Shown piece by piece: positions 9,237-18,638 of a stretch of 64,000 bases of DNA (position 1 is the stretch's first letter; each line of letters starts with the position of its first letter). The DNA comes from Desulfobacterium sp. (GTDB taxonomy: Bacteria; Desulfobacterota; Desulfobacteria; Desulfobacterales; Desulfobacteraceae), in contig JAQYWC010000011.1 in assembly GCA_030145245.1 (NCBI GenBank), positions 1-64,000 of the forward strand, in the 5' to 3' direction. Below the pieces are notes generated by a model. That model did not search any database, was not told where the DNA came from, and saw only the letters and a list, made by a program, of their open reading frames with translations. Made by a program: the position numbers and the translations under genes.

Positions 9237-11042
9237 TTGAATATAAAGCGGAAAAATATTAGAAATTTCAGTATTATTGCCCACATAGATCACGGCAAAT
9301 CAACCCTGTCCGACAGGCTCATTCAGCTTTCCGGAATTGTTGCAGACCGGGATTTTAAGGATCAGATACTGGACTCCATGGACATCGAGCGGGAGAGGGG
9401 AATCACCATCAAGAGTCAGACGGTGTCGCTTCCCTACACAGCCGAAGATGGTGAGGAGTATCTTCTCAACCTCATCGACACTCCCGGGCATGTGGATTTT
9501 TCCTACGAGGTTTCCCGGGCCCTTGCCTCCTGTGAAGGTGCCTTTCTCCTTGTGGATGCAAGCCAGGGGGTGGAAGCCCAGACCCTGGCCAATATCTATC
9601 TTGCCATGGAGCACGATCTTGAGATTGTTCCGGTTGTAAACAAGATTGACCTGCCGTCGGCCGAGATCGACTGGGTCAAGGATCAGATTGACGAGGATCT
9701 GGGCCTTGACAGTGAGACAGCCCTTCTTGTATCTGCAAAGACAGGTGAAGGCGTTGCGAGCGTGTTCGAGGCCGCCGTGGCCATGGTCCCCCCGCCCGAG
9801 GGTGATTCCGATGCACCCCTCAAGGCGTTGGTGTTTGATTCCCACTACGATCCCTACCGGGGCATTATCGTCCATTTCCGGGTGTTTGAGGGAAGCGTTG
9901 CACCCGGTGACAAGATCACCTTTCTCTCCTCCGACGCTGTCTACAAGGTGGAGGAGGTGGGGCTCTTTCAGATCAAGCGCGAACCTGTGAAACGACTCAT
10001 GGCAGGGCAGGTTGGGTACATGGTCGCCGGTATCAAGATGATCAGCGATATCAAGTGCGGTGACACCGTCACCCTTGCAGGGAACCCGTGTGAAGGTCCC
10101 CTGGCCGGTTTCAGGGATCCCAACCCGGTGGTGTTCTCATCCATGTATCCCGTGGCATCCGACGAGTACCCGGAGCTCACCGAAGCTTTGGAAAAACTCA
10201 AGCTCAACGACGCTTCCCTGGTCTATGAAAAGGATTCGTCCGCAGCCCTGGGATTTGGATACAGGTGCGGATTCCTCGGCCTTCTCCATCTTGAGGTGGT
10301 CCAGGAACGGCTGGAGCGGGAGTATGACCTTTCGTTGATCCTGACATCGCCGTCGGTGCGGTATGAGATCACCCGTACAGACGGAACCGTGGAGATCATT
10401 GATAACCCATCCCTCTATCCTGATCCAGGTGAGATCGAGACCACAAGGGAACCCTTTATCACGGCGTCGATCATTGTTCCGGACCGGTACATGGGGGCGG
10501 TGATGCAGGTCTGCCTCGAGCACCGGGGCGTGAGCACCAACTACCAGTACCTGACCAGCAACAGGATTGAGATGAAGTTCACCCTTCCCCTGGCCGAGGT
10601 GGTGTACGAGTTCTATGATCGTCTGAAGAGCGTTACCCAGGGGTATGGCTCCTTTGATTATGAGATCGCTGGTTACCAGGAGACCGATCTTGCGAAACTT
10701 GACTTTCTTGTCAATGGTGAGCGGGTGGATGCCCTTTCCCAGCTGGTACACCGGGACAAGGCCGTTGACCGGGCTAGGAACGCCTGCAAGAAGCTCAGGG
10801 AGGAGATCCCGAGACAGATGTTCAAGATCGCCATCCAGGGCGCCATCGGCGGTAAGATCATCTCCAGGGAGACGGTATCCGCCTACAGAAAGGATGTTAC
10901 CGCAAAATGTTACGGCGGAGATATCTCCAGAAAGCGAAAACTCCTTGAAAAGCAGAAAAAGGGAAAGAAAAGAATGAAGATGGTCGGCTCGGTTGAAATT
11001 CCCCAGTCCGCATTCCTGTCCGTGCTTAAATCGAGTAAATAA
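9237..11042 (+). CDS. lepA: Elongation factor 4 (LepA)
   Basis: [52 protein letters not shown]-type motifs; ORF begins at TTG 9222, better spaced TTG at 9237. Confidence 0.97.
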   Translation: MNIKRKNIRNFSIIAHIDHGKSTLSDRLIQLSGIVADRDFKDQILDSMDIERERGITIKSQTVSLPYTAEDGEEYLLNLIDTPGHVDFSYEVSRALASCEGAFLLVDASQGVEAQTLANIYLAMEHDLEIVPVVNKIDLPSAEIDWVKDQIDEDLGLDSETALLVSAKTGEGVASVFEAAVAMVPPPEGDSDAPLKALVFDSHYDPYRGIIVHFRVFEGSVAPGDKITFLSSDAVYKVEEVGLFQIKREPVKRLMAGQVGYMVAGIKMISDIKCGDTVTLAGNPCEGPLAGFRDPNPVVFSSMYPVASDEYPELTEALEKLKLNDASLVYEKDSSAALGFGYRCGFLGLLHLEVVQERLEREYDLSLILTSPSVRYEITRTDGTVEIIDNPSLYPDPGEIETTREPFITASIIVPDRYMGAVMQVCLEHRGVSTNYQYLTSNRIEMKFTLPLAEVVYEFYDRLKSVTQGYGSFDYEIAGYQETDLAKLDFLVNGERVDALSQLVHRDKAVDRARNACKKLREEIPRQMFKIAIQGAIGGKIISRETVSAYRKDVTAKCYGGDISRKRKLLEKQKKGKKRMKMVGSVEIPQSAFLSVLKSSK

Positions 11043-11132
11043 GGTTCGCCAAAAAAAGATGAAATTCCTTGACAAAATGGTTGCCCTTGACAAGTATCTA
11101 ACGATAAGCTAATTTAACAGCTGATTCAATCT

Positions 11133-11160
11133 GCCCCTGAACTTCCTGTTCAGGGGCTTT
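11133..11160 (+). terminator. Rho-independent terminator after lepA
   Basis: gcccctgaac-ttcct-gttcaggggc-ttt. Confidence 0.75.
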
Positions 11161-11264
11161 AAAAGGGCACCCCACGCCCTTCTCGAGCAGTAGCTGAACA
11201 ACAATTAGTCACCAGATGTTAGGTATTCGTATGCAGTCAATCATTTCCTTAAGGAGGTTTCTGA

Positions 11265-12248
11265 ATGAAGCGAACGTTAATTATCGGTCTTTCCCTGGCT
11301 ATATCCGCAGTCTTATCCCTTGGGTTCACCCCCCCTCAAGCTGAGGCCAAAACCACCTTCGTCACCATCGGAACCGGCGGAATCACCGGTGTTTACTACC
11401 CCACAGGCGGAGCGATTTCCAAGATAGTCAATAAAAAGCGAAAAGAGTACGGCATCCGCTGCACGGTGGAGTCCACCGGCGGGTCCGTGTTTAATGTCAA
11501 TGCCGTCATGGCAGGGGATCTTGAATTTGGCGTGGTTCAGTCCGACCGTCAGTACCAGGCCGTTAACGGCTCCAAGGACTCCGAGTGGGACGGACGCCCC
11601 CAGACCGACCTTCGCTCGGTGTTCAGCATCCATCCCGAATCAATTACCCTTTGCGCCTCTGTGGATTCCGGAATTAAATCCATCCAGGATCTCAATGGGA
11701 AAAATGTTAATATCGGCAACCCCGGTTCCGGACAGCGGCAGAATTCAATTGATGCCCTCACAGCCGTGGGCCTGGACCTGACTAAGGATCTCAATGCCGA
11801 AGGAATAAAGGCGGCAGAGGCCCCGGGCCTTCTCCAGGACGAGCGGATCGACGCCTTTTTCTACACAGTGGGTCACCCCTCCGGTGCCATCAAGGAAGCC
11901 ACCGCCGGTAAGGTAAAGGTGAGGATCGTTCCCATCACCGGCATCGACGCCCTGCTTGACAAATATCCCTATTATGCCAAAGCCGTCGTGCCCATCGAAT
12001 TTTACCCCGGTGCAGTCAACAAGGAAGATGTCACCACCTTTGGCGTCAAGGCCACCTTTGTCACCTCGGCCAAGGTTTCCGATGACGTGGTCTACGCCGT
12101 TACTAAGGAGGTCTTTGATAATTTCGAAGATTTCAAGAAACTCCATCCCGCCTACAAAGTCCTGACAAAAAAGAACATGCTCGAAGGACTTTCTGCCAAG
12201 ATCCATCCCGGCGCCATGCGTTACTACAAGGAAGCCGGACTCAAGTAA
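11265..12248 (+). CDS. TAXI family TRAP transporter solute-binding protein
   Basis: 327 aa; signal peptide then FVTIGTGGITGVYYPTGGAISKIVNKKRKEYGIRCTVESTGGSVFNV; strong SD aaggagg. Confidence 0.95.
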   Translation: MKRTLIIGLSLAISAVLSLGFTPPQAEAKTTFVTIGTGGITGVYYPTGGAISKIVNKKRKEYGIRCTVESTGGSVFNVNAVMAGDLEFGVVQSDRQYQAVNGSKDSEWDGRPQTDLRSVFSIHPESITLCASVDSGIKSIQDLNGKNVNIGNPGSGQRQNSIDALTAVGLDLTKDLNAEGIKAAEAPGLLQDERIDAFFYTVGHPSGAIKEATAGKVKVRIVPITGIDALLDKYPYYAKAVVPIEFYPGAVNKEDVTTFGVKATFVTSAKVSDDVVYAVTKEVFDNFEDFKKLHPAYKVLTKKNMLEGLSAKIHPGAMRYYKEAGLK

Positions 12249-12266
12249 TCCTTTTGTGAACCATAT

Positions 12267-12306
12267 TGAACCGGGCAACAGTAACGGGTGTCTGCTGCCC
12301 GGTTCA
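12267..12306 (+). promoter_or_regulatory. Intercistronic stem-loop
   Basis: TGAACCGGGCAACAG...CTGCTGCCCGGTTCA inverted repeat without T-run. Confidence 0.7.
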
Positions 12307-12388
12307 ACCGCTGTTTTGTTCCATCACCCGTAATATCCATGGGGCCTGACATCCATAGGCTCTGTTTCAAGCATGACAGGTGAATCAT

Positions 12389-14479
12389 ATGAACACTGTC
12401 GAGGAGTACCGCCAGGACGAGGCTGGCCGAAAACTTGCCCAAAAACTTGCGGACGAGGAGGCTGGCATTGGCAGGCGGGTTCAAGGCCCGTTGCGTTTTC
12501 TTATCCCTGGCATTGCCGTGATCTGGAGCCTGTTCCAGCTTTCCATCGCAAGCTGGCTGATTCTGGATACCATATTTGTCCGGGCGATCCATTTAGGATT
12601 TGCCCTGTTGATCGTTTTTCTTAACTACCCGGTTCTCAAGGAGCGCCGATTCGGGCCTGCCTTTTTGTCTGCAAGGAATCGCATCCCGATGATCGATTTC
12701 GTTGTCGCCGCCATTGCCTGTTTATCGGCTCTCTACATCATGATCGACTACGGCGGCATCACCCAGCGCTACGGCCTTCCCATCGGCCGGGATATCCTTT
12801 TTGGCATGACCTTGACCCTCCTTCTCCTGGAAGGGGCAAGAAGGGTGATTGGGCCGGCCCTTCCAATAATAGCCATCGCCTTTATCTGCTATTCGTTCCT
12901 CGGTCCCTACATGCCCGATCTCATCGCCTTTAAGGGAACCTCCATGAGTCGGTTCGTGGGTCAGATGACCATGTCTTCGGAGGGGATCTACGGCATTCCC
13001 CTGGATGTTTCCGCCACCATTGTTTTTCTCTTTGTGCTCTTCGGAGCCATGCTGGACAAGGCCGGAGCCGGTCAATATTTTATCAAGCTTGCCTTGAGCC
13101 TCCTTGGCGGGTTCAAGGGTGGACCTGCAAAGGCTGCCATCATGGGCAGCGGGCTCACCGGCATGGTGTCAGGATCCAGCATTGCCAACATCGTTACCAC
13201 CGGGACCTTTACCATTCCCATGATGAAAAAGGTGGGTTATCCGGCGACCAAGGCCGCTGCCGTGGAGGTTGCCGCCAGTACAGACGGCCAGCTGGCACCG
13301 CCCATCATGGGCGCTGCTGCCTTTATCATTGCAGAGTATGTCAACGTTCCCTATATCGAGGTGGTCAAGGCCGCTGCCGTTCCCGCCTTTGCCTCCTATG
13401 CCGCCCTTTTCTACATCTCCCACATCGAGGCGTCCAAGCTTGGTATCAAGGGGCTTCCCCGGCATGAGCTGCCGCCCTTCTTTGCAACACTTTTAAGCGG
13501 CATTCACTTTTTGGTTCCCCTTTTCATGTTGCTCTACGAACTCATTGTCAAGCGGCACTCCCCGGAACTGTCGGCGTTCAACGCCATCTGGGTGATGGCC
13601 CTGATCATGATTTTCCAGGAGCCATTTAAGGCGTGGAGAAAAAACGAGCAGGTCATGCCCGCCTTTAAGCAGGGCTTTCTCAATATTTTTTCTGCCCTGG
13701 CAGCCGGTGGCCGTAACATGGTATCCGTGGCCCTGGCAACGGCGGCTGCAGGCATCATCGTCGGTGTGGTGGCCCTGGGACTTGGGGGACTCATTACCCA
13801 GGTGATTGATGTGCTCTCCATGGGCAATATCTTTTTGATGCTGGTCATCACGGCCCTGGCAAGCCTTATCATCGGCATGGGACTTCCAACCACGGCCACC
13901 TATATCGTGATGGCCTCCCTGACCGCACCTGCCATCGTCATGATCGGCGGTGCCAACGACTTTATCGTGCCGTTGATGTCCGCCCATCTCTTCTGTTTCT
14001 ACTTCGGCATCCTGGCCGATGACACCCCGCCCGTTGGACTTGCCGCCTATGCTGCTGCGGCCATCGCAAAATCCCCGCCCATAGCAACGGGGATCCAGGG
14101 GTTCATGTACGACATCAGAACGGCGATACTTCCGTTCATGTTCATCTTCAATTCCGACCTGATCCTCCACAACGTCACCTCCTGGCCCCAGGGAATCCTG
14201 ATTTTCCTCATGGCCTGTTTTGGAAACTTTGCTTTTGCCTCGGCCACCCAGGGGTGGTTTGTTGCAAAAAACCGGTTCTATGAGGTGCCCCTTTTCCTTG
14301 GGGTGACCATCATGCTGATGCGGCCCGATGCAGTGGCGTCTCTCCTGGGAATCGCCCACGATCAGCGCTACTGGGTCTACCCCATGGGTATAGCGCTCCT
14401 GGGGATTATCTATCTCATGCAGCGCCCCAGGATTGAGGAGAGGAAGGCCATTACGGCTGATGAGGCATTTGGAGATTAA
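12389..14479 (+). CDS. TRAP transporter, fused 4TM/12TM permease
   Basis: About 696 aa polytopic; GSGLTGMVSGSSIANIVTTGTFTIPMMKKVGYPATKAAAVEVAAS; ATG 12389 (upstream GTG 12380). Confidence 0.95.
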   Translation: MNTVEEYRQDEAGRKLAQKLADEEAGIGRRVQGPLRFLIPGIAVIWSLFQLSIASWLILDTIFVRAIHLGFALLIVFLNYPVLKERRFGPAFLSARNRIPMIDFVVAAIACLSALYIMIDYGGITQRYGLPIGRDILFGMTLTLLLLEGARRVIGPALPIIAIAFICYSFLGPYMPDLIAFKGTSMSRFVGQMTMSSEGIYGIPLDVSATIVFLFVLFGAMLDKAGAGQYFIKLALSLLGGFKGGPAKAAIMGSGLTGMVSGSSIANIVTTGTFTIPMMKKVGYPATKAAAVEVAASTDGQLAPPIMGAAAFIIAEYVNVPYIEVVKAAAVPAFASYAALFYISHIEASKLGIKGLPRHELPPFFATLLSGIHFLVPLFMLLYELIVKRHSPELSAFNAIWVMALIMIFQEPFKAWRKNEQVMPAFKQGFLNIFSALAAGGRNMVSVALATAAAGIIVGVVALGLGGLITQVIDVLSMGNIFLMLVITALASLIIGMGLPTTATYIVMASLTAPAIVMIGGANDFIVPLMSAHLFCFYFGILADDTPPVGLAAYAAAAIAKSPPIATGIQGFMYDIRTAILPFMFIFNSDLILHNVTSWPQGILIFLMACFGNFAFASATQGWFVAKNRFYEVPLFLGVTIMLMRPDAVASLLGIAHDQRYWVYPMGIALLGIIYLMQRPRIEERKAITADEAFGD

Positions 14480-14497
14480 TAACCCGGGGAGGGTAAC

Positions 14498-14992
14498 ATG
14501 GAGATCATAAAAAAAGTTCTGGTTCCCCTGGCAATGACGGAGTATTCCCAGGGGGTCTTTGATTGTGCCGCAGGCATTGCCAAAAAGTACGACGCAGAAA
14601 TCCTGGTGATCAGCGTCATTAATTCACGGGATGTTCAATCGGTGGAGAGTGTTGTCTCCATGGGGTATGATGTGGACGGAGATCACTATCTGGCGGAGAT
14701 CAAGAAGGGCAGGAAAGAGATGATGGACACCATCGTTGAAATGAATGGTTTTCCGGAGAAACGGGTAAAAATCCTGTTCAAGATTGGCCATCCCGTGGAT
14801 GAGATTCTGGAAACCATTGCCAGGGAATCACCGGATCTCGTGGTTATGGGAACCCAGGGACGGTCCGGTTTCAGGGACGCTTCCATCGGAGGGGTGGCAA
14901 AGCAAGTGTTTAAACGTTCACCCGTGCCCGTGCTGTCCAACAGGGCTGAGAAATGCCGGGAGCGGCTCATGAAACGGATCCGCCTGGATTAG
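14498..14992 (+). CDS. Universal stress protein (UspA family)
   Basis: 164 aa; KKVLVPLAMTEYSQ..., ESPDLVVMGTQGRSGFRDASIGGVAKQVFKRSPVPVL. Confidence 0.93.
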   Translation: MEIIKKVLVPLAMTEYSQGVFDCAAGIAKKYDAEILVISVINSRDVQSVESVVSMGYDVDGDHYLAEIKKGRKEMMDTIVEMNGFPEKRVKILFKIGHPVDEILETIARESPDLVVMGTQGRSGFRDASIGGVAKQVFKRSPVPVLSNRAEKCRERLMKRIRLD

Positions 14993-15106
14993 TCGGTCCG
15001 GAGCTAAAAAAAAACACTGGATCTTATATGTAAACAGTGTTATATGGAAATATATAAACGATGTTCAGTCTTTTAAACATTTACCAGTAACGAGAGAGGG
15101 TATGTC

Positions 15107-15679
15107 ATGTTCAGAAAAGCATTGTTGTCTTTGTTAGCATCTCTTTTTGTCCTGTCTTCAGCCATGGTGTCTGCTGTTGAGCTCAAGGGGGTCAACTTTC
15201 CCGAAGCCAAGACCATTGCAGGTAAAGAACTCAAGCTCAACGGGGTTGCCCTGAGAAAGGCCCTCGGGTTCATCAAGATTTTTGCCGGCGGCCTTTATCT
15301 GGAAAATCCGACCACAGATCCCAAGCAGGCCATCGAGACGGAGCAGGTAAAGTATTTTTATCTCCACTACCTGACAGACCTGGCCACGGCCGAAAAACTC
15401 CAGGAAGGGTTCATCGAGACCATGGTCGATACCAATCCGGCTGATCTTGTGGCAAAACACGATGCCAAGATCAAACAATACGCCTCCTGGCTTGACCTGG
15501 ACATGGAAGAAGGGTTCACCTCGGAATCCATCTACGTGCCCGGCAAAGGCCTCACCCTTATCGTCAACGGTGTTGAAAAGGGAACCATCGAAGGCGCCGA
15601 ATTTGCCCAGATGTACTATCGGTACAGCCTGGGTGAGAAAGCGGACAGTAGTTTGAGAGACGGTTACCTCGGCCTGTAA
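15107..15679 (+). CDS. Chalcone isomerase-family protein, secreted
   Basis: 190 aa; signal peptide; VNFPEAKTIAGKELKLNGVALRKALGFIKIFAGGLYLENPTTDPKQAIETEQVKYFYLHYL. Confidence 0.85.
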   Translation: MFRKALLSLLASLFVLSSAMVSAVELKGVNFPEAKTIAGKELKLNGVALRKALGFIKIFAGGLYLENPTTDPKQAIETEQVKYFYLHYLTDLATAEKLQEGFIETMVDTNPADLVAKHDAKIKQYASWLDLDMEEGFTSESIYVPGKGLTLIVNGVEKGTIEGAEFAQMYYRYSLGEKADSSLRDGYLGL

Positions 15680-15697
15680 AAAAAACGTAAAAGCACT

Positions 15698-15740
15698 AAA
15701 AAGCACGTGCAGGCTTGCATAAAGCCTGCACGTGCTTTTT
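15698..15740 (+). terminator. Strong terminator hairpin
   Basis: aaaaagcacgtgcaggctt-gcat-aaagcctgcacgtgcttttt. Confidence 0.85.
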
Positions 15741-16250
15741 AGTTGGCTTATACTTACGTTCTCATCTGTTGGTTGCCCACTCTCTTGAAAAAAAGCTTTC
15801 CGAGCTTGAACCCCCTCCGAATTATTCATGTTACGCTACCGGCCCTGATCTTCTTCAGCTGATTGTAATTGGTATAGTTTGTTTTTTTTCCATTTCAGGT
15901 GGATAAGTCATCCATGCGATGCTTGATAAACGTAAAGATTGCATTCCATGGTCCTTGCGGATCGTCGACAGGTTTTATTTGTTTTTATTGCTTGATAATT
16001 ATGTCTTTCAGTGACAGTCTGTAAATTTTCAGCAGTGGGTGGTCACTGTGATGTCAACAACAGGATTATAAGGACATGCGGTTGAGGTTTTTCGGATCCT
16101 CCCAGGTACTGCCAGCGCTGCTGGTGATAAGCATTTGGGGCAACATTTGCGACAGGCTGGTTCTGCCCCATCAAAAATAGGCAGGCAAACAGATGGATAA
16201 AAAAAGTAATTATAACCAATAAAAGTATGGACATTTTGTCCCTGGAATGA

Positions 16251-16739
16251 ATGATGACGGAAGATAATTACGATTATGAAGTGAAATGCAGCACATGCCG
16301 GAAGGTTTATACGGTTCAGCTGTTTGGCAGCCATGAAAAGAATCTCTTCGTGGTGGACAAAAAGGACTGGTATTGTGAGGAATGCAAGAGGGCTTTTCTC
16401 AGGAAAGAGGCCGATAAGCATTCGAAGGCCAGCCAGGCCATCGGTTTTTCTGAGCTAACAGGCACGGATAAGTCGGTGACCTGGGCAGAAAAAATTCGGG
16501 CCGAGCTCATCAATAAGGTCAAATATTTAAAAGACAGCCTCTCCTTCGGCAATGGGGAGGCCAAGGCTTTGTCCGACCGGGCGTTTGATTTGTTTTTCCA
16601 GGAGTGGTTCGAAAGAGGCGCGGCCAAATGGTGGATCGATAACCGGCGAATGACGGTTCGGGATATCTCCAAAAGGGTTGAGGAAATCAAAAAATCACTG
16701 GAGGAGGACAAGCAATGTGATGGCCGCCCCAGTCACTGA
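16251..16739 (+). CDS. Hypothetical protein with zinc-ribbon-like CxxC pairs
   Basis: 162 aa; CSTCRKVYTV...WYCEECKRAF then KWWIDNRRMTVRDISKRVEEIKKSLEE. Confidence 0.65.
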   Translation: MMTEDNYDYEVKCSTCRKVYTVQLFGSHEKNLFVVDKKDWYCEECKRAFLRKEADKHSKASQAIGFSELTGTDKSVTWAEKIRAELINKVKYLKDSLSFGNGEAKALSDRAFDLFFQEWFERGAAKWWIDNRRMTVRDISKRVEEIKKSLEEDKQCDGRPSH

Positions 16740-16978
16740 TGGTTTTATCCGTGACAGGGGCGTTTTCTAAATACTTAATGGCATTACTCGGTGCTATACT
16801 TATTATCTCATCTGTCGGTTGCCTGAAAACAAGAAATTATAAGGTAACTGATGCATTATGTAACTCGTCCGAATTATATACAGAGTTTCGATTTGCAAAT
16901 GTCATATATAAGAATATATGGTCCTGATAATGAAACGATATATACAATAGATCCTTATGAATGCAAGTTTCTAAATTG
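16739..16978 (+). pseudogene. Possible frameshifted small lipoprotein gene
   Basis: Frame 1: MVLSVTGAFSKYLMALLGAILIISSVGC (lipobox SVGC) terminates at 16927; +1 frame continues TRPNYIQSFDLQMSYIRIYGPDNETIYTIDPYECKFLN* to 16978. Confidence 0.4.
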
Positions 16979-17005
16979 AGTAATTGGGGAAGGCCGCAAT
17001 GGGAG

Positions 17006-17040
17006 TCCGGGCCGGTATGGATGATACCGGCCCGGATTTT
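17006..17040. terminator. Bidirectional terminator hairpin
   Basis: tccgggccggtat-ggatg-ataccggcccgga-tttt between convergent genes. Confidence 0.8.
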
Positions 17041-17075
17041 TTAGTCCCGGAAGTTTATTACTTATTTCTGATGGT

Positions 17076-18620
17076 TTACAGGGTCTCCGGCTTGACCACG
17101 GGATTGGTCTTGAGGTACTCGAGCCTGTTGAGCCCGTTGATGTAGGCAAGTGCGCTTGCCGTGATGATATCCGGGTCAGAGCCTTTTCCAAGGGCCACGA
17201 TGCCGTCCTCGGACAGCCGTACCGTTACATCACCCTGGGCGTCGGTGCCCTCGGTCAGGGCGCTGATGGTGAACCGCAGCAGCTCGGACTTGGTGTCGGT
17301 GAGCCGTGAGATGGTGTTGAACACGGCGTCGATGGGACCGTTTCCTTCGGTGGCGCCCTTGACCATGCGGTCGTTGATGGTGAGGTGGACGCTGGCATAG
17401 GGATGCACGGTGGTGCCGCTGGCGATATGGAGGTATTTGAGGCAGAACACCTCGGCGCTCCTCAGGATCCCTTCGTTGATCAGGGCGTCGATATCCTCGT
17501 CAAGGATGCTCTTTTTCCTGTCGGCAAGGTGCTTGAATTTTTCAAACACCGTGCTGAGCTCGTCGTCCGAGAGGTTGTACCCTTTTTCCGCAATATGGGT
17601 GTAGAGGGCATGGCGGCCTGAATGCTTGCCAAGAACCAGGGCGTTTTTGGTCACGCCCACGGTTTCCGGTTTCATGATCTCGTAGGTCATGGGGTTTTTC
17701 AGCACACCGTCCTGGTGGATGCCTGCCTCATGGGCAAAGGCGTTTGCACCCACGATGGCCCGGTTGGGCTGGACCATGATGCCGGTGATGGAGCTGACAA
17801 GGCGGCTTGTGGGGTAGATCTTGGTGGTGTCGATGCCGGTGGATTCCGGAAAGTAATTGGGCCGGGTGCCAAGGGACATTACCACTTCCTCAAGGGAGGT
17901 GTTGCCTGCCCGTTCGCCAATGCCGTTGATGGTCACCTCTGCCTGCCTGGCACCTGCCCGGATGGCGGCAAGGGTGTTTGCCGTGGCAAGGCCCAGATCG
18001 TTGTGGCAGTGAACGCTCAACACGGCCTTGTCCATATTGGGCGTGTTTTTCATCACATATGAGACGAGTTTTTCAAACTCTTCCGGCACGGCATAGCCCA
18101 CGGTGTCAGGAAGGTTGACCGTGGTGGCGCCGGCATCGATCACAGCCTCAAAGACCTTGCACAGGAATGCAGGATCGCTCCTTGAGCCGTCCTCGGCGGA
18201 AAATTCCACGTTGTCGGTGAAGGAGGCGGCATAGGTCACGGCCTTGACCGCGCTTTCCAGCACCTCTTCCCTGGACATCCTGAGCTTGTACTCCAGGTGG
18301 ATGTCGGAGGTTGCGATAAAGGTGTGAATCCTTGGGAAGGCCGCGTCCTTGATGGCCTCCCACGCTTTGGTGATGTCCTGCTCCGAAGCCCGGCACAGGG
18401 CGGCGACCTGGCACTTTTTCATCTTTCCGGCAATCATCTCAACTGCTTTGAAATCCCCTTCAGAGGCTGCCGGAAAGCCCGCCTCGATCACATCCACCCC
18501 CAGCAGCTCAAGCTGGATGGCGATGCGAAGTTTCTCTGCCGCGTTCATGCTTGCTCCGGGTGATTGCTCACCATCCCGGAGGGTGGTGTCGAATATGGTG
18601 ACTCTGTTCTCTTGTTTCAT
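17076..18620 (-). CDS. leuA: 2-isopropylmalate synthase
   Basis: 514 aa; RVTIFDTTLRDGEQSPGASMNAAEKLRIA, HCHNDLGLATANTLAAIRAGARQAEVTINGIGERAGN, C-terminal allosteric domain. Confidence 0.95.
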   Translation of the reverse strand: MKQENRVTIFDTTLRDGEQSPGASMNAAEKLRIAIQLELLGVDVIEAGFPAASEGDFKAVEMIAGKMKKCQVAALCRASEQDITKAWEAIKDAAFPRIHTFIATSDIHLEYKLRMSREEVLESAVKAVTYAASFTDNVEFSAEDGSRSDPAFLCKVFEAVIDAGATTVNLPDTVGYAVPEEFEKLVSYVMKNTPNMDKAVLSVHCHNDLGLATANTLAAIRAGARQAEVTINGIGERAGNTSLEEVVMSLGTRPNYFPESTGIDTTKIYPTSRLVSSITGIMVQPNRAIVGANAFAHEAGIHQDGVLKNPMTYEIMKPETVGVTKNALVLGKHSGRHALYTHIAEKGYNLSDDELSTVFEKFKHLADRKKSILDEDIDALINEGILRSAEVFCLKYLHIASGTTVHPYASVHLTINDRMVKGATEGNGPIDAVFNTISRLTDTKSELLRFTISALTEGTDAQGDVTVRLSEDGIVALGKGSDPDIITASALAYINGLNRLEYLKTNPVVKPETL

Positions 18621-18638
18621 AACATCCTCGTTTTGGGT

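Noticed and set aside
13493-14359. 288-aa minus-strand ORF opposite the TRAP permease
   Set aside because: Antisense artefact; compositionally odd (GHEENQDSLGPGGDV...) and the plus strand is a conserved polytopic permease.
15011-15044. aacactg...cagtgtt inverted repeat upstream of the chalcone isomerase-like gene
   Set aside because: Short 7-bp arms with AT-rich spacer; too weak to call as operator or terminator without comparative support.
15715-15906. 63-aa plus-strand ORF MHKACTCFLVG...
   Set aside because: Starts inside the terminator hairpin at 15698..15740; more likely a remnant of the decayed lipoprotein-like region.
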